This document shows positions 1-7,176 of a stretch of DNA of 25,407 nt, one piece after another (position 1 is the first letter of the stretch; each line of letters opens with the position of its first letter). The stretch is from contig JAEZKE010000053.1 in the NCBI GenBank assembly GCA_023436175.1, positions 1 through 25,407 of the forward strand. The letters run 5' to 3'. The stretch is from Methanobacteriota archaeon. GTDB lineage: Archaea > Methanobacteriota > Methanobacteria > Methanobacteriales > Methanobacteriaceae. A model generated the notes under the pieces. It did not search any database. It saw only the letters and a program-made list of their open reading frames with translations, and was not told where the DNA came from. The translations under genes and the position numbers were made by a program.

Positions 1-189
1 CCCAGTGATGTGTATGAATTGGATAGTGAGCATGGTAAGACTGTTGTAGTGAATGAAAAGGATTGTATGGCGTGTTTATCATGTCATGAAATTTGTCCTT
101 CTCAGGCACTGGAACACGACGACATACATGTAGCTAAAAGACTTTATATTGACCGAAGTGTAAATTCAACTATAAACAAAATAATATGA
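1..189 (+). CDS. Ferredoxin-like iron-sulfur protein, C-terminal part (5' end outside window)
   Basis: An open frame runs from base 1 to TGA at 187-189. The visible 62 residues hold one complete [4Fe-4S] motif, CMACLSCHEICP (CxxCxxCxxxCP), followed by SQAL and a charged tail of about 25 residues. The family role is electron transfer. Its stop overlaps the GAGGAG ribosome binding site of the next gene, so it is very likely the upstream member of the hydrogenase operon and a candidate electron partner for it. The N-terminus is missing, so I cannot say whether it is a small ferredoxin, a polyferredoxin (MvhB-like) or the end of a larger protein. The cluster motif is certain; the identity is not. 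Confidence 0.75.
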   Translation, partial: PSDVYELDSEHGKTVVVNEKDCMACLSCHEICPSQALEHDDIHVAKRLYIDRSVNSTINKII

Positions 190-201
190 GGAGTTTTAGA
201 C

Positions 202-756
202 ATGGAAATCGAACGTAAAGAAATAAAAGGCGATTTTAAACCTGAACTAATTCCTCCAGAAACTGGTGGAGACATCAATGACTATGAAGAAGCCCTTCAC
301 GTTCTTATGAAATTTGTAGGATCTATGTCAAGTGCATTAGAACAGGTTTCTGGGCGAGGTGCCAATGCTATTGTTTATCAGGCGGGAAAAAGAATGGGAC
401 ATGAAGCCGGTAAATTGGCAGAGAAAACCGATGATTTAGAAAAGGCCATGACTGAATTGAGTCAAATACTCGGGATGGAATTTTATTTTGAAATGTGGAA
501 ACCATCAGATCAGGAAGGATATACTATTGAGAAGGGCCACGAAACAATTGTAAAACTTTTATTTATGGATTGTGTTGTAAGACAAACTCTAAGAAGGACA
601 GGTTTACCTCAAAAAGGGCCATTATGTTATCTTTTATATGGATACATGGTTGGGGCCGTGGAAGAAGTTATGAGTATCAAAGGAAAACTTGATATAGACC
701 ATGTAGGACCAAATGCTTGTCTTAAAACCCTAACTATAGGATGGGGTGGTAAATAA
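202..756 (+). CDS. V4R-domain protein in hydrogenase operon
   Basis: 184 residues. The C-terminal half (about 105-184) looks like a V4R (4-vinyl reductase-type) small-molecule binding domain: a cysteine at C124, the GPLCYLLYGYMVGAVEEV segment with C142, and a closing C173 before a short beta strand. V4R domains bind hydrophobic ligands or sense redox state, and in methanogens one occurs in the redox regulator MsvR. No DNA-binding domain is visible here, so it is not MsvR. The start is supported by GAGGAG at 188-193. Its stop overlaps the start of the small hydrogenase subunit by one base (TAATG), so it is translationally coupled to it. Inference: a redox-sensing or assembly partner of the hydrogenase. 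The exact role is unknown. Confidence 0.75.
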   Translation: MEIERKEIKGDFKPELIPPETGGDINDYEEALHVLMKFVGSMSSALEQVSGRGANAIVYQAGKRMGHEAGKLAEKTDDLEKAMTELSQILGMEFYFEMWKPSDQEGYTIEKGHETIVKLLFMDCVVRQTLRRTGLPQKGPLCYLLYGYMVGAVEEVMSIKGKLDIDHVGPNACLKTLTIGWGGK

Positions 757-1667
757 TGGTAAAAATTGCACTTGAATGGCTTGCTGGCTGTTCTGGATGT
801 GAAATTTCAATTCTCGATTTACATGAAGGAATAATGGAATTAATTAAAGAAGCTGAAATTGTTTATGCACCAGTTTTAATGGATGTAAAAGAAGTACCAG
901 ATGATATTGATATTGCAATAGTTTCTGGATCTGTACGAAACAAAGAAAACAAAGAAAGACTTGAAGAACTACGTAAAAAATCTAAAACATTAATTGCATA
1001 CGGAACCTGTGCATGTTATGGTGGTATAACTGGAATGGCTGACCTTTACAGGCCGGAGGATGTAACAGCAAGAATTTATTCTGATAATCCAAGTACTGAA
1101 GCAGCTGATGTGCCTTCAGAGGTAGTTCCAGAACTTTTACCAATTGTCCACCCTGCAGGTGATTTCACAGAAGTAGACTACTATTTACCAGGATGTCCTC
1201 CTAAAGAACTTCTTGTCTGGGACATATTAATGCCTTTAATTAAAGGAGAAGCTCCAGACGTTCCTAAAAAGAGTGTATGTGCTGACTGCTCAAGATGGAT
1301 GGATCACGTGGAATTTGACAAACTCAACAGGAGAATTGAAGGAGATCCAGATCCTCAAAAATGTTTCTTAAGCCAGGGTTATGTTTGTTTAGGTTCTGTT
1401 ACACTTGGAAGGTGCGGTGCACTATGTACAGCAGCAGGTATTCCTTGCCATGGTTGCGGCGGTCCTTCCCTCGATGTTTTAAGGGAACCAAGTCACGATG
1501 TATATAATGGCGTAATAAAAAGGATAGCTCACCTTTCTAAAATGCCAGAAAAGGATGTTGAGAAACAAATAAGAGATATTGGGCATGTAATATATGGGTT
1601 CGTAATTGGAAGTACAATTATGGAGGATAAACAGGTTTCATTGATCCCTCAGCTGGTCAAGAAATAA
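756..1667 (+). CDS. mvhG: [NiFe]-hydrogenase small subunit, Mvh type (gamma subunit)
   Basis: 303 residues, close to the usual size of MvhG. This subunit carries the iron-sulfur chain that takes electrons from the NiFe site. The N-terminal GCSGCEIS (C12, C15), GTCACYGG (C85) and PGCPP (C147) supply the proximal cluster. A C-terminal ferredoxin-like section supplies further clusters: C175, C178, C203, C211, C220, C224, C231 and C234. There is no twin-arginine signal, so the enzyme is cytoplasmic, as expected for group 3 hydrogenases. The gene overlaps the V4R gene by one base and is followed after 15 bases by the large subunit. In methanogens MvhAGD passes electrons to heterodisulfide reductase through MvhD; no mvhD lies between these genes, so the acceptor here is uncertain. 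Confidence 0.88.
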   Translation: MVKIALEWLAGCSGCEISILDLHEGIMELIKEAEIVYAPVLMDVKEVPDDIDIAIVSGSVRNKENKERLEELRKKSKTLIAYGTCACYGGITGMADLYRPEDVTARIYSDNPSTEAADVPSEVVPELLPIVHPAGDFTEVDYYLPGCPPKELLVWDILMPLIKGEAPDVPKKSVCADCSRWMDHVEFDKLNRRIEGDPDPQKCFLSQGYVCLGSVTLGRCGALCTAAGIPCHGCGGPSLDVLREPSHDVYNGVIKRIAHLSKMPEKDVEKQIRDIGHVIYGFVIGSTIMEDKQVSLIPQLVKK

Positions 1668-1682
1668 TAGAAGCGTGATAAT

Positions 1683-3131
1683 ATGAAACAGATAGAAATA
1701 AATCCAGTAACAAGGATTGAAGGACATGCAAAAATTACAGTTCAGTTGGACGATTCTGGAAACGTTTCAGATGCTCACTTTCATGTAATGGAGATAAGAG
1801 GATTTGAAAAATTCTTAGAAGGAGCAGCAGTTGAGGAAGCTCCTAGAATAACTCCTCGTATATGTGGAATATGTCAGACTGCTCACCATTTAGCGGCTGC
1901 TAAAGCTACAGATGCTGTTTTTGGGTTACAGCCTCCTGAAGCTGCTAAAAAACTGAGAGAGCTCATGCTTCTTGGTCAATATATTCACTCACATGCACTA
2001 CACTTTTATTTCTTAGGTGCACCAGACCTTGTATTAGGGCCTGATTCCGATCCTACGGAGAGAAATGTGCTTGGAATCATTAAAAAAGACCCTGAACTTG
2101 CAAAAATGGCAATAAAAACCAGAAAAGTTGGTCAGGACATAACTGAAGTGGTGGGAGGAAAAGCAATCCATCCAGTTACTGCTGTTGCAGGTGGCCAGAC
2201 AAAGGCCATGAGTGCTGAAGAAAGATCTAAGCTTTTAGAATCTACAAAAAATGCTATTGAGCTTATAGAAAAAGGTGTTGGAGTTGCAAAACCCCTATTT
2301 GAACAATATGCTGAAGCAATTGAGATGCTAGGTCCTGTTGAAACTTGTTTCGGTGGTTTAACAAACAATGGAAATCTTGAATTCTACGATGGGCCTATGA
2401 AAATAATTGACAAAGCAGGAAATTCTGTCCACGAATTCCAGCATTCTGATTATTTAGATTATATAGAAGAAAAGGTACAGCCATGGTCTTATCTTAAGTT
2501 CCCATACCTTAAACAAACAGGATACCCTGAAGGTAACTACAGAGTTGGCCCTCTTGCAAGATTAAACATAGCTAGCAGCGTTCCAACAGAAAAAGCCAGC
2601 GTACTGTTTGGTGAATATAAAGATAAATTTGGAATTGCTCAAAATACTCTTCTTTACCATTATGCACGTCTCATTGAGTTAATGTACGCGGCAGAAAGAT
2701 CATTACAGCTTTTAGAAGATGATGACATAGTAAGCACAGAGATAAGACAGTTCCTCAGTGAACCTTTAATGACAAGGGAAGAAGCAAAACAGTCGGGCGG
2801 AACTAAAAGAGGTGTAGGAATAATAGAAGCTCCAAGGGGATCTCTTATCCATGATTATGAAACAGATGCGGCTGGAATAGTAACACGTGCAAATCTTATA
2901 GTTGCAACTGGTCAAAACAACCTGTCTATAGATATGGGAGTGAGGGAAACCGCTAAAGCTCTGATAAAAGGCGAAGAAGTCTCAGAAGGTATTAAAAATC
3001 AGCTTGAGATGATTGTAAGGGCATATGATCCATGTCTTTCATGTGCAACCCATACAATTGGTGGTGACTCACCACTTTTAATAGATATACACAACAGCGA
3101 AGGCGCTCTCCTGAAAAGACATATCTTGTAA
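1683..3131 (+). CDS. mvhA: [NiFe]-hydrogenase large subunit, Mvh type (alpha subunit)
   Basis: 482 residues, the catalytic subunit that splits or forms H2. Both nickel-binding motifs are intact: RICGICQTAHH with C61 and C64, and DPCLSCATH with C451, C454 and H457. All four ligands are cysteine; there is no selenocysteine. The 25 residues after H457 are the usual C-terminal extension cut off by a maturation endopeptidase after metal insertion. RIEGHAKI near the N-terminus is also typical of the family. The gene ends the operon: its stop codon sits inside a hairpin followed by T-runs. The MvhA name is by family resemblance to group 3c. A second-copy or lineage-specific variant is possible because the neighbours are not the standard mvhDGAB set. 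Confidence 0.9.
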   Translation: MKQIEINPVTRIEGHAKITVQLDDSGNVSDAHFHVMEIRGFEKFLEGAAVEEAPRITPRICGICQTAHHLAAAKATDAVFGLQPPEAAKKLRELMLLGQYIHSHALHFYFLGAPDLVLGPDSDPTERNVLGIIKKDPELAKMAIKTRKVGQDITEVVGGKAIHPVTAVAGGQTKAMSAEERSKLLESTKNAIELIEKGVGVAKPLFEQYAEAIEMLGPVETCFGGLTNNGNLEFYDGPMKIIDKAGNSVHEFQHSDYLDYIEEKVQPWSYLKFPYLKQTGYPEGNYRVGPLARLNIASSVPTEKASVLFGEYKDKFGIAQNTLLYHYARLIELMYAAERSLQLLEDDDIVSTEIRQFLSEPLMTREEAKQSGGTKRGVGIIEAPRGSLIHDYETDAAGIVTRANLIVATGQNNLSIDMGVRETAKALIKGEEVSEGIKNQLEMIVRAYDPCLSCATHTIGGDSPLLIDIHNSEGALLKRHIL

Positions 3132-3162
3132 CTGAATAGTTACATAATTTTTTATTTTTTTT
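3127..3162 (+). terminator. Hairpin plus T-tract terminator of the hydrogenase operon
   Basis: TGTAACT at 3127-3133, a GAAT loop, and AGTTACA at 3138-3144 form a perfect 7-bp stem that includes the mvhA stop codon. It is followed by six T, one A and eight T at 3148-3162. Archaeal termination mainly needs the T-tract; the hairpin adds support. Confidence 0.7.
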
Positions 3163-3323
3163 AAATTCAATTATTTTAAATATATTCATTAAACCATAGT
3201 TATGTTTAAGATAAAATTTAAGAACTATAAACATAAACTAGATCATGCTGGAATATTTTTAAACATCAAAGGGAATCAATCTGTCTTAAATAAGTTATTA
3301 TATGGTTATTTGGGATATCTTAA

Positions 3324-4679
3324 ATGAATCAACGTGATTATATGGATTCTAATGTAGAAAACCAATTAATGAAAATTTTAAGTAATCTAAATAAAGTTGA
3401 GGGCACAGAAGGTAGTTTAATTGCTGATAGTAATGGAAATGTGCTCTGCCATACTATGTCACGAGGGACAGATACTTCTCTTTTTGGCCCGATGGCTTAT
3501 GTAATTATGAGTTCATCAAAAAGATTACTGAATTCAGCTAATGGTGGAGAAATTCAAAGGGTATTAGTTGAATCCAATGGTGGAAAGGCTCTTTTTTTAC
3601 ATTTAGAAAATACATATTTCATTGTGCTCATGGAAATATCCGCAAATGTGGGACTTATAATGGTTTCAGCTAAAAGGGCAGCAATGGAAATAATAAAACT
3701 TACAAAGGATATAGTTTGGTCAGCCCCTGTTGAAGAGGAAGTAACCGCAGATTCTCAAGAGAAATTTTCAGTTACATCTGAGGAAACAGAGATTCCAGAT
3801 ATCTCTGATAGTGCAAAACCAGAAAATGCTGAAATTGAAACCGTGATATCCTCTGAAAAATTAGGAACTGAAATTACAAAAACTGGAGAGTTAAATGCTG
3901 AAACAGTCCATAAACTTATTGGAACTGAAGACTTAAAAGAAGCATTTGCTAATGTTGTAGGAACTGAAAAATTAAATGAAATACTTGAATCTGAAGAATT
4001 TAAGGCATTGAATGCTAAAGATGCGAAAGAAGAACTTGCAAAATTGTTAGAATTTGAAATAAAAGAAGCAGCAAATGAATCTATCGGATCTGAAAGTATA
4101 AAAATTAGTAAAGAATCTGGAGTAGATGTTTCTCAGGAAGTTGAAGTTGAAATCCCTGAAGAAATTGAAGAACCAGAAAGCAGTATTCCAGTTATAAAAC
4201 CACCAATTTCATTTCCAGAACTACCTGAAAATGTTGAAATACCTGAGGGGGATAAAGAAAAATCTGATTTAATTTTAGATATATATGAATCTGTATTTTT
4301 AGCAATGTCAATTGGTGCAAGTAAAATTATGGGAGTATCACCTGCAAGAGGACTTATAAGACGATTTTTACCTTTAAACGATTGTAAAACTCTTTTAGAT
4401 GGTGTTGATGTAAAAAGTAATTCAGTAGTTGATTTTGATAAAATAAGAGAAAATGCTGAAAATATTCCTTTAAATGAAAGAGAAAATACACTTATAATTG
4501 ATTTTAGTAAGATAATTACTATTATAACTGAAAACTATGGCAAAGTAATGGGATATGGTGCTTTTAGAGGAATAGTCCGCAATGAATTTAAGACCATTAA
4601 TAATTCCTATGGAAAAGCTATGAATGAGCTTGGAATTAAAGATAAAATTCATCCAGAGCTGATTAACTTATTTAGATAG
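3324..4679 (+). CDS. Roadblock/LC7-domain protein with acidic linker and duplicated C-terminal motif
   Basis: 451 residues in three parts. Residues about 10-125 resemble a Roadblock/LC7 domain (GSLIADSNGNVL, then alternating strands and helices), a fold that regulates small Ras-like GTPases such as MglA. Residues about 135-310 are acidic and low in complexity (many Glu, Ser, Lys), probably a flexible linker with helical stretches. Residues about 315-451 form a compact region I do not recognise. It contains two related motifs: SKIMGVSPARGLIRRFL (333-349) and GKVMGYGAFRGIVRNEF (406-422), offset by 73 residues. No membrane segment or signal peptide is seen. The gene stands alone between the hydrogenase terminator and a convergent gene; a TATA-like TTATTATAT lies about 25 bases ahead of the ATG. 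The partner GTPase, if any, is not in the window. Confidence 0.75.
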   Translation: MNQRDYMDSNVENQLMKILSNLNKVEGTEGSLIADSNGNVLCHTMSRGTDTSLFGPMAYVIMSSSKRLLNSANGGEIQRVLVESNGGKALFLHLENTYFIVLMEISANVGLIMVSAKRAAMEIIKLTKDIVWSAPVEEEVTADSQEKFSVTSEETEIPDISDSAKPENAEIETVISSEKLGTEITKTGELNAETVHKLIGTEDLKEAFANVVGTEKLNEILESEEFKALNAKDAKEELAKLLEFEIKEAANESIGSESIKISKESGVDVSQEVEVEIPEEIEEPESSIPVIKPPISFPELPENVEIPEGDKEKSDLILDIYESVFLAMSIGASKIMGVSPARGLIRRFLPLNDCKTLLDGVDVKSNSVVDFDKIRENAENIPLNERENTLIIDFSKIITIITENYGKVMGYGAFRGIVRNEFKTINNSYGKAMNELGIKDKIHPELINLFR

Positions 4680-4695
4680 TTATCAGGGTATTTAA

Positions 4696-4773
4696 CTAAT
4701 TTTTACATTTTATAAATTAGCATCAAGTTAAAAAATTTAATAATGAATTATAATGCATTACTAAAATTTTAGT
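4696..4773. terminator. Palindromes between convergent genes (candidate bidirectional terminators)
   Basis: The gap between convergent genes holds CTAATTT (4696-4702) paired with AAATTAG (4714-4720) across an 11-base loop, and a perfect 14-bp palindrome ACTAAAATTTTAGT at 4760-4773. Both strands have short T-runs nearby. The position fits transcript ends from both sides. Confidence 0.4.
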
Positions 4774-4788
4774 TCATTTTTAACAAGT

Positions 4789-5181
4789 TTAAACTAAATA
4801 AATAGATATTCCAAGGGTTCCATGAATTATTCCTAAAGTTATAGCAGCACCTGCCATTGTTGGATGGTATTTAAATGGTATTTGTTTACCTCTAAAAATC
4901 ATGAAGCCTATTAAACCCGTGATAAAGAATAACAATATTGTAGTAATCCCCAAAATGATTATGGGGACTCTTCCTGTTGCAATTGCTAAAATCCCATGAA
5001 CTATTGCGAAAGTCAATGCAGTAGCTGCCACCAGCGGGTGAAATTTAAAAGGTATTCTCACTCCTCTAAAGATCATTAGACCAATTGATGCTGTAATGAT
5101 AAATAGAGAGAAAGTAGTAATTCCCAGATAAAGAATTAATGGTTTTCCGAAAATTGGGAAATATGTTATATTACTCAACAT
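4789..5181 (-). CDS. Four-helix membrane protein of two tandem halves, four-histidine (putative diheme cytochrome b-like)
   Basis: 130 residues, almost entirely hydrophobic, with four predicted membrane helices. The two halves are a tandem duplication offset by 58 residues: LGITT(x)SLFIITASIGLMIFRG...IPFKFHP in the first is matched by LGITTILLFFITGLIGFMIFRG...IPFKYHP in the second. Each half has two histidines, H48/H62 and H106/H120, 14 residues apart at opposite ends of one helix. Two such helices facing each other would give two bis-histidine haem sites, the geometry seen in cytochrome b of bc complexes. Haem binding is inference. The gene follows a cupredoxin lipoprotein by 30 bases on the same strand, so the two probably form an operon and may exchange electrons at the membrane. 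I cannot name a family. Confidence 0.8.
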   Translation of the reverse strand: MLSNITYFPIFGKPLILYLGITTFSLFIITASIGLMIFRGVRIPFKFHPLVAATALTFAIVHGILAIATGRVPIIILGITTILLFFITGLIGFMIFRGKQIPFKYHPTMAGAAITLGIIHGTLGISIYLV

Positions 5182-5211
5182 ATTATCAGCTCTTTGGAAT
5201 TTATTTACATT

Positions 5212-5553
5212 TTATTGAACTATTATTGTACCTTTCATTTCGGGATGTATTGAACAATGGTAAGGATAAGTACCTGTTTTAGTAAATGTAAACGTATATT
5301 TGCCCCCTTGATTTAGATTATCACTGCTTTGGAAAGCTCCATTGTCACTTGTTACAGTATGTGTTGTGGAATCATTATTTATCCATGTAACTGTTGTTCC
5401 TGTTTTAACAGTGAGGTTATTTGGGCTAAATGCAAAATTTTGGATTATCACCGTATTTGGTGGGATATTCTGCTGGCTTTGTGTGCATCCAGATAACGCA
5501 ACTATTCCAATCAACAGTGTTACTATTCCAATTCCAATATATTTTGATTTCAT
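5212..5553 (-). CDS. Cupredoxin (type 1 blue copper) lipoprotein, copy 1
   Basis: 113 residues. A hydrophobic signal segment ends in the lipobox LSGC with C23, so the protein is probably lipid-anchored on the outer face of the membrane. The rest is a plastocyanin/azurin-like domain with the full type 1 copper ligand set: H65 (THTV), C100 and H103 (YHCSIHP) and M106. Such proteins carry single electrons or store copper. It is the first gene of a pair with the four-histidine membrane protein. A TATA-like TTATTATG lies about 25 bases before the ATG with no ribosome binding site, suggesting a leaderless transcript. Two similar genes follow at 6289 and 6805. Confidence 0.9.
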   Translation of the reverse strand: MKSKYIGIGIVTLLIGIVALSGCTQSQQNIPPNTVIIQNFAFSPNNLTVKTGTTVTWINNDSTTHTVTSDNGAFQSSDNLNQGGKYTFTFTKTGTYPYHCSIHPEMKGTIIVQ

Positions 5554-5603
5554 GGTATAATATTTGTTTAGAATAGCATAATAAGATAACTAAAAATAAG
5601 CGT

Positions 5604-5614
5604 CTGTTAAACAG
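5604..5614. promoter_or_regulatory. Palindrome CTGTT-A-AACAG in divergent promoter region
   Basis: An 11-bp palindrome with one central base lies between cupredoxin copy 1 and mntP, 51 bases from one start and 63 from the other. A similar TGTTAAAACA occurs 35 bases upstream of cupredoxin copy 3 (7211-7220). It may be a shared operator; the evidence is only the sequence resemblance. Confidence 0.3.
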
Positions 5615-5640
5615 GTGTAACAAAATTAGTGGTTTTTCAT

Positions 5641-5669
5641 AACTATTTATATAAATACAGAAAATAGTT
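5641..5669 (+). promoter_or_regulatory. mntP promoter: TATA box flanked by an 8-bp inverted repeat
   Basis: TTTATATAAAT at 5646-5656 is centred 26 bases before the mntP ATG, which predicts a leaderless mRNA. The perfect inverted repeat AACTATTT (5641-5648) and AAATAGTT (5662-5669) brackets it with centres 21 bp apart, the layout of an operator for a dimeric repressor. A metal-responsive DtxR/MntR-type factor would fit, but no such gene is in the window. Confidence 0.5.
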
Positions 5670-5676
5670 TAAATCT

Positions 5677-6219
5677 ATGGATATTATTTCAATTTTTCTT
5701 ATAGCAATAGGACTTGCAATGGATGCATTCAGTGTTTCTATAACAAAAGGACTTGTAATGAAGTCCAATATAAAACATGCTTTGGTTATTGCGCTATTTT
5801 TCGGCGTATTTCAAGCACTAATGCCTGTTGGGGGATGGATTTCAGGTATACAACTTGAGTCATTTGTTTCATTTGCAGCCCCATGGATAGCATTCATTTT
5901 ATTGTCTATTATAGGAATTAAAATGATTTATGAGGGTATTTTTGATAATGATGATAAAAACGATAGTTTTTCGTTAAAAGAAATATTTTTTCTTGCAATT
6001 GCAACAAGTATCGATGCATTTTTAGTAGGAGTTACATTTGCATTCCTTAAAACTCCAATAGTAGAACCCATTTTAATAATTGGCGCTGTTACATTTATTC
6101 TGTCATTCATTGGATTTTATATAGGAAAAAGCATTGGACACTTATTTGAACACAAAATTGAGGTCTTTGGTGGATTAATATTAATTGGAATAGGATTAAA
6201 GATACTTCTTGGATTCTAA
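5677..6219 (+). CDS. mntP: Manganese efflux pump MntP
   Basis: 180 residues with six membrane helices, the usual length for MntP (formerly DUF204). The protein exports Mn(II) across the cytoplasmic membrane. It is built from two repeats of three helices. Each begins with a family motif holding an acidic residue in the membrane: GLAMDAFSVSITKG with D16 and ATSIDAFLVGVTF with D113. These aspartates correspond to residues known to be needed for transport in bacterial MntP. It sits alone between cupredoxin genes and is transcribed opposite to both. I found no yybP-ykoY-like manganese riboswitch upstream; a likely leaderless promoter leaves no room for one. Confidence 0.93.
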   Translation: MDIISIFLIAIGLAMDAFSVSITKGLVMKSNIKHALVIALFFGVFQALMPVGGWISGIQLESFVSFAAPWIAFILLSIIGIKMIYEGIFDNDDKNDSFSLKEIFFLAIATSIDAFLVGVTFAFLKTPIVEPILIIGAVTFILSFIGFYIGKSIGHLFEHKIEVFGGLILIGIGLKILLGF

Positions 6220-6288
6220 TTAAATAGATGGATTTTATTGTGTACAAATGGATCTTTAGACTTTTTATCTGAATTATGATTTAAATCA

Positions 6289-6636
6289 TTACTGAACTAT
6301 GATTGTGCCGGTCATATTTGGGTGTATTGTACAATGATACCTGTATGTTCCAGAGTTAGTGAATTTAAAGCTGTAATTATCCCCTGTATTCAAATTTTTG
6401 CTTTGAAACGTTCTATTATAGATGTAAACGTTATGGGCAGTGGATTGCTGTTCATTTACCCATGTAACAGTTGTTCCAGTTGGAACCATGAGGACACGTG
6501 GGGTAAACGTGAAATTTTGGATTGTAACTGTATACTTTGAATTAGTTACGGAATTTAGGATGTGATTTGCGTTGGTTGAATTTTGTCCTGAGGTTTGATT
6601 TTGTGAATTTTGTATGCATCCTGAAAATGATACCAC
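6289..6636 (-). CDS. Cupredoxin lipoprotein, copy 2 (signal peptide start broken by probable frameshift)
   Basis: The intact frame begins at a GTG in the middle of the signal segment and gives 115 residues. The copper site is complete: H68, C102, H105 and M108 (YHCTIHPNM). The lipobox FSGC is at the very start of this frame. Reading upstream in frame gives a hydrophobic stretch, then a stop, with no usable start. An ATG with a following lysine codon lies at 6680-6682 one frame off. Removing one C from the CC pair at 6675-6676 joins it to the rest, giving a normal lipoprotein signal that starts MKLSIKTLIFIL. So the full gene probably spans 6289-6682 with a one-base frameshift, real or a sequencing error. 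It is a paralogue of copies 1 and 3. Confidence 0.8.
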   Translation of the reverse strand: MVSFSGCIQNSQNQTSGQNSTNANHILNSVTNSKYTVTIQNFTFTPRVLMVPTGTTVTWVNEQQSTAHNVYIYNRTFQSKNLNTGDNYSFKFTNSGTYRYHCTIHPNMTGTIIVQ

Positions 6637-6804
6637 TGCTAAGACCAGTATAAAAATTAATGTTTTGATACTCAGGTTTCATAGATTATTATTTATTTGA
6701 AATTGTTCAAAATATTTATGAATAAATTACTAAAAATTTAGGAATAGTCATGATTAACTAATTCCATTCCAAAAAAAGAATTTAGGTGTTCTAAAGATCA
6801 CTGT

Positions 6805-7176
6805 TCATTGGACAATTATCTTGCCTGTCATAGAGGGATGTTCGTCGCAGTGATAGGTGTATTCACCAGCTTTAGTAAAATTATAAGTATATTTATTGTC
6901 TTTATTTAAATCTGGGCTTTCAAATGCTCCTGAATCACTTGTTACATCGTGAACAGCAGAATCCTGATTTACCCATGTGACATTTGTCCCTGCTTTAACC
7001 GTGAGAGTATTTGGAGTAAATGTGAAGTTTTGGATCTCTACTGTGTTGTAAGAATTGTTTTGGGGATTTGTTGTATTTTGAGGGCTTTGCTGAGGGTTCT
7101 GTGTACAACCTGAGATTATAATTACTCCCAATATAATTGCGGCAATTCCCATCTTGATGTAATATTTATATAACAT
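6805..7176 (-). CDS. Cupredoxin (type 1 blue copper) lipoprotein, copy 3
   Basis: 123 residues: a signal segment with lipobox ISGC (C24), a spacer of about 20 residues rich in Asn, Gln, Pro and Ser, then a plastocyanin-like domain. All copper ligands are present: H76 (VHDV), C110 and H113 (YHCDEHP) and M116. It is likely exported and lipid-anchored, acting as an electron carrier or copper binder. A second ATG at codon 9 would still leave a full signal segment. It ends in the same KIIVQ/TIIVQ form as its two neighbours, so the three arose by duplication. It is transcribed divergently from rfcS. Confidence 0.9.
   Translation of the reverse strand: MLYKYYIKMGIAAIILGVIIISGCTQNPQQSPQNTTNPQNNSYNTVEIQNFTFTPNTLTVKAGTNVTWVNQDSAVHDVTSDSGAFESPDLNKDNKYTYNFTKAGEYTYHCDEHPSMTGKIIVQ

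Noticed and set aside
5342..5560. Plus-strand open frame opposite cupredoxin copy 1
   Set aside because: Antisense to a gene with an intact copper site; no independent support.
5560..5676. Manganese (yybP-ykoY) riboswitch before mntP
   Set aside because: The expected conserved loops are absent and the TATA spacing predicts a leaderless transcript.
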